DNA from: Mytilus edulis
Lineage: Eukaryota > Mollusca > Bivalvia > Mytilida > Mytilidae
DNA length: 64,000 nt
Reading direction: 5' to 3'
NCBI RefSeq assembly: GCF_963676685.1
Contig: NC_092349.1
Coordinates: forward strand, 54,759,232-54,823,231
Of the stretch, positions 1 to 10,863 are shown piece after piece. The position numbers were made by a program, and so were the translations under genes. The stretch's first letter is position 1, and each line of letters opens with the position of its first letter. The notes under the pieces are model-generated. The model had not been told where the DNA came from, made no database searches, and worked only from the letters and a program-made list of their open reading frames with translations.

Positions 1-2025
1 ATTTTATCACGGTGTTGCTTACAAAGCGAAAGAAGCACGTCATATTAGAATGTTAAGCAAAATTATACCTTGGTGAAATTTGATCCGGTGGAAAAAATGT
101 CACAGCAGTTGTTATTTTTTTACCCGAAGGAAAATATTTCCCTATGATATTTTTTCCTTTGCCATGAAATTTTATCCGGGAAGTCAAACTATTGAAAAAT
201 TATTAAAAAAAAACTTAATCTTACAAATACTATGAAATAATAAGTGTATTCGAATTTAAGCTAAATTGTTAAAAAAAATATGTTAAAATGGTAAATAATT
301 TCAGATTATCATTGAAAATAACATCCTGAAATATTCAAGTAAATGTCATTCTATTAAAAAGGAGAATGAAGCATATAAAAGAAAACCAGAAGTAATTTCA
401 AAGATCATTATTGTGAAATAATATCATGAATAATTCAATATATATAAAATAAGGTAAGTTACATCCCAGCTCCTTTGTTCTAACAGGGGTGATCTGAGCC
501 GGATCACCCCTACCAGATCACCCCAGTTTGAGTTTCTTTGTTATGCATGCTTTCCTTTGTTCTGTAACATTTTGCCGGGAATGTAAAATACACTATAAAA
601 CTTATAATTAATTATACGGAAAAGACTATCTATCAAAATTCACGTAGAAAAAATCCAGTGTATATGCTGGGATTCGAACTCAAGACCTTTAGCATATCAA
701 GCCACGACACATACGACTACACCAGGATGACTGGATACGAAATGATAAGAATCTGACATACTTGAAGGAAGCAAGATCTTTATATAAGTGGGGCGAGTTG
801 TCAGACCTTTATTCAGTGGGGTTTTAACCTTTTTCGTTAATTAGTGAGTTTTCAGACTGATTGTTCAATTTGATTTTACACTGTTTCAAAGTGGGGCAGG
901 GCAAGTCGATAACAAGAGTGGGACGATATTTTTATAAAGTGGCGATATAGTGTGGACGATTGGCAAGTGGGGCGAGTTGACATTGTTTGATATCTACTCA
1001 TCGTGTTTTTGGGTCAAAAAGGGTATACATCATATAGTACAGCTGAGTAGTATTAACCTGTGAAATATTATCTGTCTTATTAAATCATGTTTTAAGTCAT
1101 CTGTTTATATTAATGAATATAATAAATATGATTCAGGAAAAAGTATCACTCTGAAATAGTTTCGGGAATATAGTATTAATATCTTTAAAATAAAAAATAC
1201 TCATAATTACCTCCCTTTGATTGGAAAATTATGCAAATGTTCTACCTTTTTGAAACATTTATCATTATAATCAGGTATATATTGATTGCGAGTATCTTAC
1301 ATAGTAGTTTATGGGACTCTATTTCACAAGGTTCTGTGAAATATGCAACGAATACTATATACTGGTACATACTATCCGCATAACACAGATACATTTTCAC
1401 TCCTCTGGAAAAAATCGACCTGTGAAATAACATGTCTGGAAAATAAATACTGGGACAAATTATCCCCAGGATAAAATATCACGGTCGGTTGTTATATAAA
1501 ATTATATAAAAACATTGTAATATAATTTTGGTGTATTTATACATACCGCCATTGTGTTCATCGTGCTATCATGTCAAGGGTAATTTGGAATAAAAAAAAT
1601 TGTATTGTTTACGTTAGTCTTCGACCGTCATTTGAACCCTGGCCAAAAATTGCTGTCCGGGGTGTACAATTTCGCAGAATCGTTTGTACAGTGGTCAATT
1701 GAAATTCGAGACTTGTGTAAAAAGAGAGCCTTACTCTTTAGACGTTAAGAATCGTTGCATCATCTCGTTGAGGGGTCTGTAAGTGGATTATTGCAAGGCA
1801 AAATGTATGTTCCTATCTACTATACCATTAATTTCCAGTGGAAACCAAAACTTTCCCGCTCTTCGTCTGAGACTGCCTCTATTAGGGACTTACATTGTAT
1901 TTGTTGTTACTTTGAATTCATTCTGAACATGCATGAAATATTTGCCAATGGACGTTACGCAACAAGTAAGCGAATGTGTTAAAGGTAGTTTGATTTACGA
2001 ATTAAAGTTAAACATGCAGCTCCTA
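1..2025. other. 5' non-coding flank
   Basis: AT-rich sequence without a credible gene. Short open frames at 1242-1433 and 1755-1982 have no recognisable domains. A perfect 9-bp hairpin (GGGGTGATC / GATCACCCC, 486-494 and 502-510) is followed by a further GATCACCCC at 515-523. A tRNA-like repeat lies at 655-735. Confidence 0.6.
655..735 (-). repeat. tRNA-derived SINE-like fragment
   Basis: On the minus strand an A-box-like GGTGTAGTCG is followed about 35 nt later by the B-box-like GAGTTCGAATCCC, as in a RNA polymerase III internal promoter. The acceptor arms do not pair well and the D and anticodon arms are irregular. A tRNA-derived repeat or pseudogene is therefore more likely than a working tRNA. 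Confidence 0.4.
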
Positions 2026-2266
2026 AGGGACGACATTAAAAATTCATTGTAGGATAAAAAAAACTTAATTCATATATTTTTTTTTCACTGACCCCCCCCC
2101 CCCCCCCTACCCCCTCTTAATTTAAATTGGGGCAAATTGATTGACCAAGAAGGATATATATAAAATCGATGTCAATTGAACAAAACTTGCAGCAGTTTTG
2201 ACCCCCATCCCCAAACTATTTGAATTAAGTTTTTTATCTTTCAATGATTGTTTTGATGTCGTCCCT
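2026..2266. repeat. palindromic MITE, copy 1
   Basis: Begins AGGGACGACAT and ends with its complement (GATGTCGTCCCT), flanked by TA on both sides. Inside the ends are the arms TAGGATAAAAAAAACTTAATTCA and its complement. The centre holds poly-C. Related copies lie at 24674-24909, 36416-36642 and 41172-41399. Confidence 0.75.
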
Positions 2267-2828
2267 AATGTAACATAATCTATCACGCGCCAATTAAATG
2301 CTTAACATGTGGTGGTATTAATCTTTGATATACGCTTTCCATTTACAAAATAAATGCATCGGGATTAAAATTCCTATTGTAGCTAAAGTTGTTCCGCTCT
2401 TATTTACTTGTTCAAAACTATACTGACTCTTCTATTACATAATCAGATCAGTATCCTTACACTTGGTTTAATACTTTAAAATCATCTGACTAAACGAACT
2501 AGTATGACCCATTTTTAGACATTATATTCAATGCCAAATAATCAAACATTTATTTAAAACACTTATATACATGTACGCATGACACTGGTATTTATAATAT
2601 AAAAAACAAAAAATACCATGCAAATTTAAAACAAAAAGGCTTTGAACTGGTTATTTTAACTCCTGTCGGTGTACGATATACCTGTTTTTAGTATTAAACC
2701 GTAATGGAATAATATTTAACATTCAATTTCATTTAAATGTAGATTGAAACGGACAGTTATATTTAAGTTTGAGTTTTTATGTGTAATACATGTAATAAGT
2801 GTTCACACTTGTTTTTTATATCGTCTGG

Positions 2829-3024
2829 ATGTCATCGAAGAAGGAACCCGGGGGTGGCTGGGGATGGATTATCACACTCGCGTGTTTTATTGAACATATT
2901 TTATATATTGGATCTATAAACACATTGGGAATTTACCATGTTTATATTATGGATGAATTTAACGAAGACATTACGGCTGTTACATTAATTGGTGCATTGT
3001 ATATTTCAGTATCAATTTCGGGTG
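2829..3024 (+). CDS. MCT-like exon 1 (N-terminus, TM1, start of TM2)
   Basis: Encodes residues 1-65 and one base of codon 66. ATG at 2829. Donor GTGAGT at 3025 follows the reading ...SISG. It contains the GGGWGW signature and TM1. An in-frame GTG at 2799 would add ten residues but has no support. Confidence 0.85.
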
Positions 3025-6000
3025 GTGAGTTATTTATAGTGGCTGTTTCTAAAAGCAAGGTTTAGTAAGTGATAATTAATAAAATAATCAACACTATTCA
3101 TTCTTACTTTTATGAAATTCAATATAAAAATCAATACATGGTATTCACAGTGTTGTATTGTCTTTTATTTTTGAATATAAGGAAACATATATTGCTATGA
3201 TTGATTGATTGATTGTTGGTTGCTTAACGTCCAGTGGCAAATATTTCATGCATATACAGGACGAGAACAAGTTCACAATAAATACAATAGGTAGGTCTTG
3301 TCATAATAGAGGCCAACAGGGATTATGGTCGGGGAAATTTCGACTGCCACTAGAAAATGAGGGTATATTGGATAGGGACAGAAATTTTGCCTTGCAACAG
3401 GCCACCCACGGGCCCTCAAAGAGTTGTTGCAAGGGTTCTTAACGTGCAAAGGACGCCCCACTTCGGCAAGCGTTTTACTGCCAGTCGGGAGAAGACCAAG
3501 TGACCGTATTTCTATTCCCCATTCACCCTTGGGGGTATACATTGCTATGTACTAGTATCGAAAATACAAATTCCCATGTGCAAAAATGTATGTTATGTAT
3601 AGTATGACAAAATTTAATAAACGTAACAAGCTAAAAAAAAACATCATTTTAATTCAATCCCTTGGCGTAGCTGTGTATACCAATCCTAAACTTAAATTAA
3701 AACAGGCGAGAACTTTTAATTAAAATCTAACTATCAATTATTGTTTAAATGGTTTAAAGTTTTCAATTTGTTACAATAGGTAGAAATTATAAGCGACTGT
3801 GTATAAAAAGGGTGTATGTCAGGAAGGCAGTTTAAGAAAAAATTATCCCTTAATTAGTTTATATATAATTCGATATTGAATATTGTAAACGTTTTAGGAT
3901 AGAAACTGTATCAGCATGCATATATTCATCAATTATTTATTAATAATTACTCGACACTTTTATCATTGCAGCAATCTTTGCAGTTCTTTTAAATGAAAAG
4001 TTTGGTGAAAGATTGGTTATAATGTCCGGAGGATTTTTAGTGTTCATCGGCTACGCCTCCTCATTCTTTGTGACGGCGTTTCCTGTGTTATATTTGACAA
4101 TGGCGATTATACCAGGTACAAAATTTAATCTGTACTACTGTACTTATATCATTTAAGAATTAAATACTAAAAAGAACAGTAGTTTTAAATTTTAAGGATA
4201 GTTAGTAATCATACGTGTTTCAATTTGAGTTATGTATTTTTGTACCTAACCATGCTTATAATAGAATGTTTAATTTTGTATGTGATAATTTTGCCTCAAT
4301 ACTTTCAAATCAATGTCAAACACAGGCTTATTTCTTAACAAAGACTAGCTTCTAAATAAGTAGCATTGTTAATGTAAAAGTTTACATATTGGTATTTGTA
4401 TAATATTTAAAACTATTTAAAAATTGTATAGAAAAATGTCTGTTGAACAGAATTATATCGATATATATTTTTGAAACATGATCTATAAACATTTAACAAA
4501 AACTATTTCCCAATACATATATAGTTTAAAACGATCAATAAAGATTAAACGTAGTGGCGGATCCAACCATGTTCATAGGTGAGAGCTGACTGCCTTAGAG
4601 GGTCATGCTTAAGCGAATTCAGTGAATTTGTAAATAAACCAATGAGTTTTTCCACCAAAAGAAATGGTGTGAGCACCACCCTAAATCCAACCATTGAGAT
4701 GAGCAGACTCAACCATGTATTGTATCTTAGATGTGACTTATAATGGGCATTAGGTACTTGTGGAGATTTGTCTCATTGACAATTATACCACATCTTCTGT
4801 TTTATATATTAGTAATTGTAAATTCAAATATTATTGTGTGCATTTATTATAATAATTGCAATTTTATCCTTTTTTGCGATATTGAGAAAAATCTTTTAAA
4901 AATTCATATAATTTTTTTCTAAATGCGAGTTTAAAGTATTGCGATTATGATCCTGTCGCTTTTTTCGCAATAATTTCTGAATTTACAGTATACTGTGTAT
5001 AACGGTGTCATTCAAGGAGGTAAACCTAGGTTACGGGAAATAACTCTTAAAATCATCAGTACGTTTGTGTCAGCCATTTTCATAAATATGTTCTAAGCAT
5101 CTTGGATACATAGATTATTTCCAATCTGTTTCAGGTAAATGCTTAAAATTCATTGCCAAACTTCACTTTTACAAACGCATAACTATTTTAAAAAGTTATC
5201 TCCCTAAGTCAAGGTCTACCCCCTTAAAAAACAGATATCGCAAACTTCGGCAAAACGCCGTACGTTATTTTTTTTTTCTTTCTCTCACCTATATGTGTAC
5301 TATAAAAGAGGCTAATCAATTGCATGTCTTGCTTTCTTTTTGTAAACAAAGTGTACACATAAACACTAAGAAACTATTTTTTTTATTTCAGGTATTGGAA
5401 TGTCATTTTCTTATTGCAGTTTATTAGTAGCGGTAGACAAATATTTCACTGAGCGCAAATTTATCGCAATGTCTTTAGCAATACTAGGTGGATCTTTTGG
5501 CATGGTAATCATGCCTATTTTAGTTGAATCTCTTTTACAAAAATACGGTTTTCATGGTGCTATACTGGTTCATGCAGGGATATCGCTAAATGTGATTGTC
5601 TGCGGGGCAGTTGTGTTTCCACTTCCGACAGGTAAGCTTACTGTTTAATTCAAGAGCACCAAAGTACAGCTACTCCTGGATTTATATAGACCCATCGTTA
5701 CATTTTGTGGTTATTTTTATGCCCCAGTTATGGGCATAATAAATATGTTTTCTGGTTTGTGGGTCCGTCCATTCGTCCGTCTGTCCATCTTCGGGTTAAA
5801 GTTTTGGTTAACGATTTTGGTCGAGGTAGATTTTAAGGAAGTTGAAGTCCAATCGACTTGAAACTTAGTACACATGATCCCTATGATATGATATTTCCAA
5901 TTTTTATGCCACATTACAGATTTTCCCACATTTTCACGGTCCACTGAACACTGAAAATGATAGTACAGATGGGGACATATTCTTGTTTTAACTCTTTCTT

Positions 6001-9000
6001 TTTATTCTTTTGGTCAATGCGTTTTCTGTCTTTCTTCCGACATCAATGTTACTTTCAAATCCGTTTTTTTGCTTGTATTGTCATTTTGTTAAAATATTTG
6101 TTTCGTTAAAAAATTCCGAAAATTTTACGGATCTAGTGTCAAATCAATGACGTTGTCCGTCAACTGATGAAGGTAAGTTCTGATTTCAGCCGATATTTAA
6201 AATTTAGAATGGAAATGGGGAATGTGTGAAAGAGACAAAACCCCGACCATACAAGCAGAAAGCAGCACCAGGACACCAAAGGGTTTTAACGTAGCGACAT
6301 TCGATTGTCAGACGTTATGCCTTTTATCGGATATTACATGTATAAGTTTCAAATAAAGCAAATGCTACTGCTTTATTAGATTATTGCAAGTCATAAAATT
6401 GATAATCATTGTTTGTTCGGTTCGATTGATTTATAAGTGCCCAGTGGCAAATTTATTATACTTATTCAGGACGAGAATAAATGTAACAAGACATGCATTA
6501 GGTACGTTACATGTACTCAAAGTGAGTCTACCAGAATGAAAAGCGACAAATTTAAACAATAACTTTACAAATCGAAGAGTTTGTTGTGGAAAAGGACACT
6601 AAATTAAATAAATTCGCTCGAATATAGGACATAACTAAACTATTTTACTAAACTATCCTTTACAATCATTTCTTATACAGGGAATGTGAATTGCAAGAAT
6701 AGGAAGATATTTATGGTATACATGTAATTGCCAAAATGAGAAAACTGTAAAACTTTCAACCAGGAACAAGACCCATATATTATACCTCATAGTTAGCCAC
6801 GTAATCACTATATAAAAAGCCCCGATATGACAAATGTAAAAACAGTGTAAACGAGAAAACTATTGGCCTGATTTATGTATAAAAAATCAACGAACAAAAT
6901 ATAAATATGATACAGAGCAACAAACAACTACCACTGAACTACAAGACTCGAGATAGGAACATATAGAATATGATAGGGCTATACATGTCACCGTCGAAAT
7001 TGTCATTAAATAAATGTTAATATAATTTCTACCAATCTCCTATTTTCTATTTTCAGAGATTGTTCCCATCAATTGTAAAACTAATAAAAAAGTAGACATG
7101 AAGTTTTGCAAAGAACCAAAATTTATTGTTTACCTCATCACAAACTTTCTTTTTATTCCTGCACAATATATACCTGCTACTCAGCTACCGGAAACGGCGG
7201 TCTCTATCGGAATCGGTATGGACGAGATCTCATTGGTAGTGGCGATGCTTGGTGTCGGAAGTGGATTTGGACGCTTATTCTTTGGTTTTATATCTCATTG
7301 CTTTTTTAACCATGTGGTAAAATTCTGGATTGTATTCTTGGCAGGAATGGGATTGATGCTGTTAATGGTACCGTATTCGACAAAAATAGAGCAATTTCTA
7401 GTTTTTGCAGTTTTATACGGATTCTTTGACGGTATGAATTGCACAGTAAATTTAATAATATAAGTTCGGATATTAAAGGCTAACATCTATTTTCAGGTCG
7501 ACATTTATAACAATAGACAACTTTCGAGTTCGATGCATTTCCGTCAAAAACTTGTTTTAGTGAACATCACTCGTATTAGGTACGTCGTGACTTCCGTTTC
7601 AATGTTAAGCGAGTGGTTGAAAAAAAAAAAACTATAAAGCTATATTGCACGAATTATATTCGGCAAATAAAATTCTCATAATTGACAATTTGCACCTCTG
7701 TCATTAGGGAATTGTTAATAAGTACCTACTGAACAAAGTTTATTTCTAGTTTATTCTGCACAATGACGATCACTAAGATGCTTGATGAACGTTTATATGG
7801 CAGGGATACAGGCGAGTCCCTCTATCTGGTAAATGACGTCACAAAGGCGCGTATAATTGACGATTTATTTCCGGTGACGGATGAACTCGAAAGTAGACTA
7901 TTACTTGAGATACAGTCATAGAAAAGTAATATATACAGATCAGAACCATGGCCATTTGAGGAAATCTATAAAACTAATTGGCGATTTATATTCTTTCTGG
8001 AAACTACTTATTAGTATACAAATGTACACAGTGACATATTTTATAACTAAAAAAACACTTCATTTCATGTTTATTGGTCGACGAACGTGGCAATTTACCC
8101 TTGAACCCTTATCATTACTCCTTTCTTTGAAATTACTTAACCAACTCTACACAAACCTGGGGGGATTACCCTGCATGTAAGTTCTTTAATAAAAGTTCCA
8201 AAAAATAATAAATAAAAAAGAATGAAAACAGGGACGGTGTCATGAGACAATAATCAGGCCAAAGAGCAGCACGAGGCCAGTAATGCGTCTTCAACGTTGC
8301 ACGAAAATCCCGCATCTGCAGGCGGGTTTCAAGTGCCTAATAAAAATAATGTACACCCGTAATTCTCAACTAAGAACCAAACACTCAAGACTGACAAAAG
8401 CTAGATGTTCATGACTAGGAATGGATATGCGCAAACCAGTAAATTGACAAAGTTTCACATTTTCAAATATATAAAATGATGTAAAATTATATTTTATAGG
8501 AGGAAACAACGTAGGATGGAATCTTTCATTGAAGAACCTTCTAGAGCCTCAGTATTACGGTAGAGCTATGAGTTTGGCCTTACTCGTAGAGGGAATTGGG
8601 TGTGCAATAGGAAATCCATTAACAGGTAATGTGTAAGAGATCTATGAGTTTGGCCATACTCGTAAAGGGCATTGGATGTGCAATAGGAAATCCATTAACA
8701 GGTAATGTGTAAGAGAGCTATAAGTTTGGCCTTACTCGTAGAGGACATTGGGTGTGCAATAGGAAATCCATTAACAGGTAATGTGTAAAATGAGAATAAA
8801 TATACAAAAGGGATGGTAAATTTCATAAGTGGAAAACGAACTGACAATGGCTAAATAATGAAACAAACAACCGTCTTTAAAACATAACATGGAAAATAAA
8901 ACACCAAGAAACACGGACCCTATCAAAATGCGGAGAATCCTGCTCTAGCTATAATATTTCCCCTCTAACATATATTTTTCAGTTACAGACGAGTAAAACG

Positions 9001-10078
9001 TTCCTGCTTATAGTTGAAATGTTGTAAATAAAGATCATGAGAACATAATGTGTGTTTACAAATGACGAAAATCAAAATGCAATGTGGTGTGGAATTATAC
9101 TAATAATTGTCTTGATAGATAGCGAATTAAAGAAATATCTATTTAGCAGACCATGCAAATATTAAAATATTATATGTTCGATATCCGTACGAGGTTCCAC
9201 CAAACAATAGTTACACCGTATATCGAAATGCAGGATTTCTAATTTGGTTGGTGGGCATTGTATGTTTTGCATATTTTGACTTTGGTTTTCCTCATATTTA
9301 AACAAATTTGCCTGGGAGTCACCATTACCAGTGAATATGCCTCAAATTTACCTCTTTGGTATTTGCCATTTCGGATATTCCTTGTTTACCCTTGCGAGTT
9401 TCTTCCCGTCAAAATAATTCGGAATCTTGCTCACCTAATCTCGAAACACTCAGATATACCATTTATGGAGGGGTATTTACAAAAAAATACCAGTCTTTTG
9501 ATCGACTAGCGGCTCGAGACATTTAAGTCTATCGACTGGTATTTTACTCTTAATAACATATCATATATGTTCGGTACACGAGTGGAAGTAACAAAAATAT
9601 TACTGGTTCATGTCTGCATGTATAAATTTATACGTGTCCAAAATTGTGAATGGCACAATCGTTAATTTTGCGATCTTTTTGTGAATAACCATAAGTAAAG
9701 AATTTATATTTTACTAAGCTTGATTCATGTCATAACAAAAGTAGCAAATGTATGACTATGTGTTTCGTCAATAGAATTGTCAATTTTAACACCCTTATCA
9801 TTTCATCAAAATTTCTTTTGTTTTCAGCTTTCCTGAGAGAAACAACAGGATCAGGCGGTATACCATATTTTATTGGATGTGCTATACTGTGTGTCAGTGC
9901 TGTTATTTTAATTCCATTTTCAAATGTGAAGCAAACTTTTCAAGAACAAGAAATTATAATCTTTGACGAAACAGGTTCCGAATTAGAAAAATTCAAAATC
10001 CATGAGGATTGTTATGAGAAATATATTAAAATAAACGAATCTACATGTATATGCAAAAAGGAAATAATTGAGAACTAA
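2829..10078 (+). CDS. SLC16/monocarboxylate-transporter-like MFS gene, six exons
   Basis: Predicted 12-helix plasma-membrane transporter of the SLC16 family, which carries monocarboxylates, aromatic amino acids or related solutes. The substrate cannot be told from sequence. Coding exons are 2829-3024, 3972-4115, 5392-5631, 7057-7431, 8500-8625 and 9828-10078. Every intron is GT-AG and phase 1, and the joined frame is 443 codons plus stop. The family motif before TM1 reads GGGWGW (residues 8-13), where the usual first residue is D or E. The TM4-5 loop motif is YFTERKFIAM (131-140). TM8 keeps the conserved Arg (R266 in GSGFGR) but has Gly where MCT1-4 have the proton-coupling Asp. The central loop is short (about residues 190-210), as is the C-terminal tail. 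The start at 2829 is the first ATG directly before the N-terminal signature. A 5' untranslated exon is possible but not identifiable. SLC16 membership is secure; the subfamily is not. Confidence 0.88.
3199..3540. repeat. dispersed repeat family with core CCAGTGGCAAATATTTCATG, longest copy
   Basis: Lies in MCT intron 1. The same core recurs in fragments at 6418-6500, 13747-13795 and 24464-24630. The open frames on both strands here belong to the repeat, not to a gene. Confidence 0.65.
3972..4115 (+). CDS. MCT-like exon 2 (TM2-TM3)
   Basis: Acceptor CATTGCAG ends at 3971 and donor GTACAA begins at 4116. The 144 bp give NEKFGERLVIMSGG, matching the TM2-TM3 loop (N-R-F-G-x-R) of SLC16 proteins. 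Phase 1 at both ends. Confidence 0.83.
4730..4806. repeat. dispersed repeat ending in TTGTCTCATTGACAATTATACCACATCTTC
   Basis: The stretch GATTTGTCTCATTGACAATT and the following CCACATCTTCT are matched at 28780-28812 (GAGTTGTCTCATTG...CCGCATCTTCT). It is a short interspersed family inside MCT intron 2. Confidence 0.5.
4814..4990. repeat. MITE of the GCGATATTGAG family, copy in MCT intron 2
   Basis: Starts near GTAAATTCAAATATTATTG and ends CGCAATAATTTCTGAATTTACAG, so its ends are inverted repeats. The interior TTTTTGCGATATTGAGAAAA and CCTGTCGC match the copies at 38521-38711 and 43278-43468. Confidence 0.65.
5015..5224. repeat. short inverted-repeat (MITE-like) element in MCT intron 2
   Basis: The left arm (GGAGGTAAACC...GGGAAATAACTC...) is matched, imperfectly, by the complement of the right arm (...GTTATCTCCCTAAGTCAAGGTCTACCCCC). 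Arms are about 50 bp and diverged. Confidence 0.5.
5392..5631 (+). CDS. MCT-like exon 3 (TM4-TM6)
   Basis: Acceptor TTATTTCAG ends at 5391 and donor GTAAGC begins at 5632. It reads GIGMSFSYCS, then YFTERKFIAM (the second SLC16 signature), then two further hydrophobic segments. Phase 1 at both ends. Confidence 0.85.
5716..5960. repeat. dispersed repeat with TTATGCCCCAGTTATGGGCATAATAA
   Basis: Lies in MCT intron 3. A related, more diverged copy (GTTTAAAGTTTTTGGTCAAG...AACTTGAAACTTAGTAC) is at 55010-55250. The minus-strand open frame at 5717-5944 is part of the repeat. Confidence 0.55.
6208..6300. repeat. dispersed repeat GGAAATGGGGAATGTGT family, fragment
   Basis: Shares GAATGGAAATGGGGAATGTG and the GAGACAA...CCCGACC block with 28138-28320. 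Weaker relatives lie at 8221-8350 and 23900-24085. Confidence 0.55.
7057..7431 (+). CDS. MCT-like exon 4 (central loop, TM7-TM10)
   Basis: Acceptor TATTTTCAG ends at 7056 and donor GTATGA begins at 7432. A short basic loop is followed by TM7 (FIVYLITNFLF), TM8 with GSGFGR, and TM9-10. Phase 1 at both ends. Confidence 0.85.
8500..8625 (+). CDS. MCT-like exon 5 (TM11 region)
   Basis: Acceptor ATTTTATAG ends at 8499 and donor GTAATG begins at 8626. It encodes an amphipathic stretch and the VEGIGCAIGNPLTG helix start, aligning with the conserved EG-G-PP-G region of SLC16. Its 3' half and donor are repeated twice downstream (see the 76-bp repeat). Confidence 0.8.
8564..8786 (+). repeat. three tandem 76-bp copies of the 3' part of MCT exon 5
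   Basis: The stretch starting CTATGAGTTTGGCC at 8566 recurs at 8642 and, as CTATAAG, at 8718, with a constant period of 76 bp. Each copy includes exon sequence, the donor CAG|GTAATG and the following GTGTAA. Copies 2 and 3 carry several substitutions but no frameshift inside the exon-like part. Reading through copy 1 meets TAA within three codons of the donor, so the extra copies are not simple exon extensions. Confidence 0.9.
9828..10078 (+). CDS. MCT-like exon 6 (TM12 and cytosolic tail, stop)
   Basis: Acceptor GTTTTCAG ends at 9827. Opens with LRETTGSGGIPYFIGCA (TM12), followed by a charged tail of about 55 residues, with stop TAA at 10076-10078. No canonical AATAAA was seen close downstream. 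Confidence 0.83.
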
Positions 10079-10861
10079 AAGATTTTTCGTGTTGTGTTTC
10101 CTATGCAATTATAGTACATGTATATTTGGCTATAACCGATTTGATTCAGTTTGTTTCCCTTTGGTCCTGTAGACTGGTTCTATCTGTTTAAGTAATTGAA
10201 AAAAATGAACTTAACATGCAAAGCATATATATAAAAAGTAAATTAAAGTCATACAAGGCGTTTGAACGAAATTTTAACAAAAAACAACTTACATTAATTT
10301 AGATAACAAAAGTTTTTCGTTTAAAAACAGATCATATTTGAAAAACTGCATTCCACCTGGATATATTTGATAATTCCGCTTTCATAATTCATAGAAAAGC
10401 AACTAAAACAATAGATGTCTAATTACGGGGTCAACTACAAGAGACGGATTTATGGAGGTGTCAGCTGGCCCGGTCCCACCCTTTTTTTTTGGGGGGGGGG
10501 GGATAAATGCTTATATTGGAAATCACTGAAGCATGACTGGAGCGGGCCCCTTCTTAGGCAGTTAATGGGTACCCACTTATGAAAATTTCTAGATCCGCCA
10601 CTGACTACGGAACTTGAATCAGACTAGTATCTCTATGATTAGTTAAAAAATAAGTTCTGAAAGGTGGACGGCGACCCAACCCCGTGGATTACCAGGAGAA
10701 AACGTTCCCACAATTAAATAATAGTAAATATTTTTTTAAATAAAAAAAAAGTATATTTAACCCCCGGAAACTCCCCTCCCAACCTGCCCTTCAATTTCCA
10801 AACACGTAAGAGCTATTGTACTGACAATAATACATTTAAAAGGTGATTGTCGATCTACTAA
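10079..10861. other. intergenic DNA downstream of the MCT gene
   Basis: No gene seen. A low-complexity T/G run lies at 10483-10502. A degenerate repeat around 10440-10615 ends in TAGATCCGCCACTG, which is related in inverse orientation to TAGTGGCGGATCC at about 4553-4566. Confidence 0.5.
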
Positions 10862-10863
10862 TG

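Noticed and set aside
655-735. Functional tRNA gene on the minus strand
   Set aside because: A and B boxes are visible but acceptor and T arms pair poorly, so I kept it only as a SINE-like fragment.
2799-2828. GTG start for the MCT gene
   Set aside because: Eukaryotic gene; the ATG at 2829 directly precedes the family signature and the extra ten residues have no counterpart.
3209-3542. Open frames on both strands in MCT intron 1
   Set aside because: They belong to a dispersed repeat with copies elsewhere in the window.
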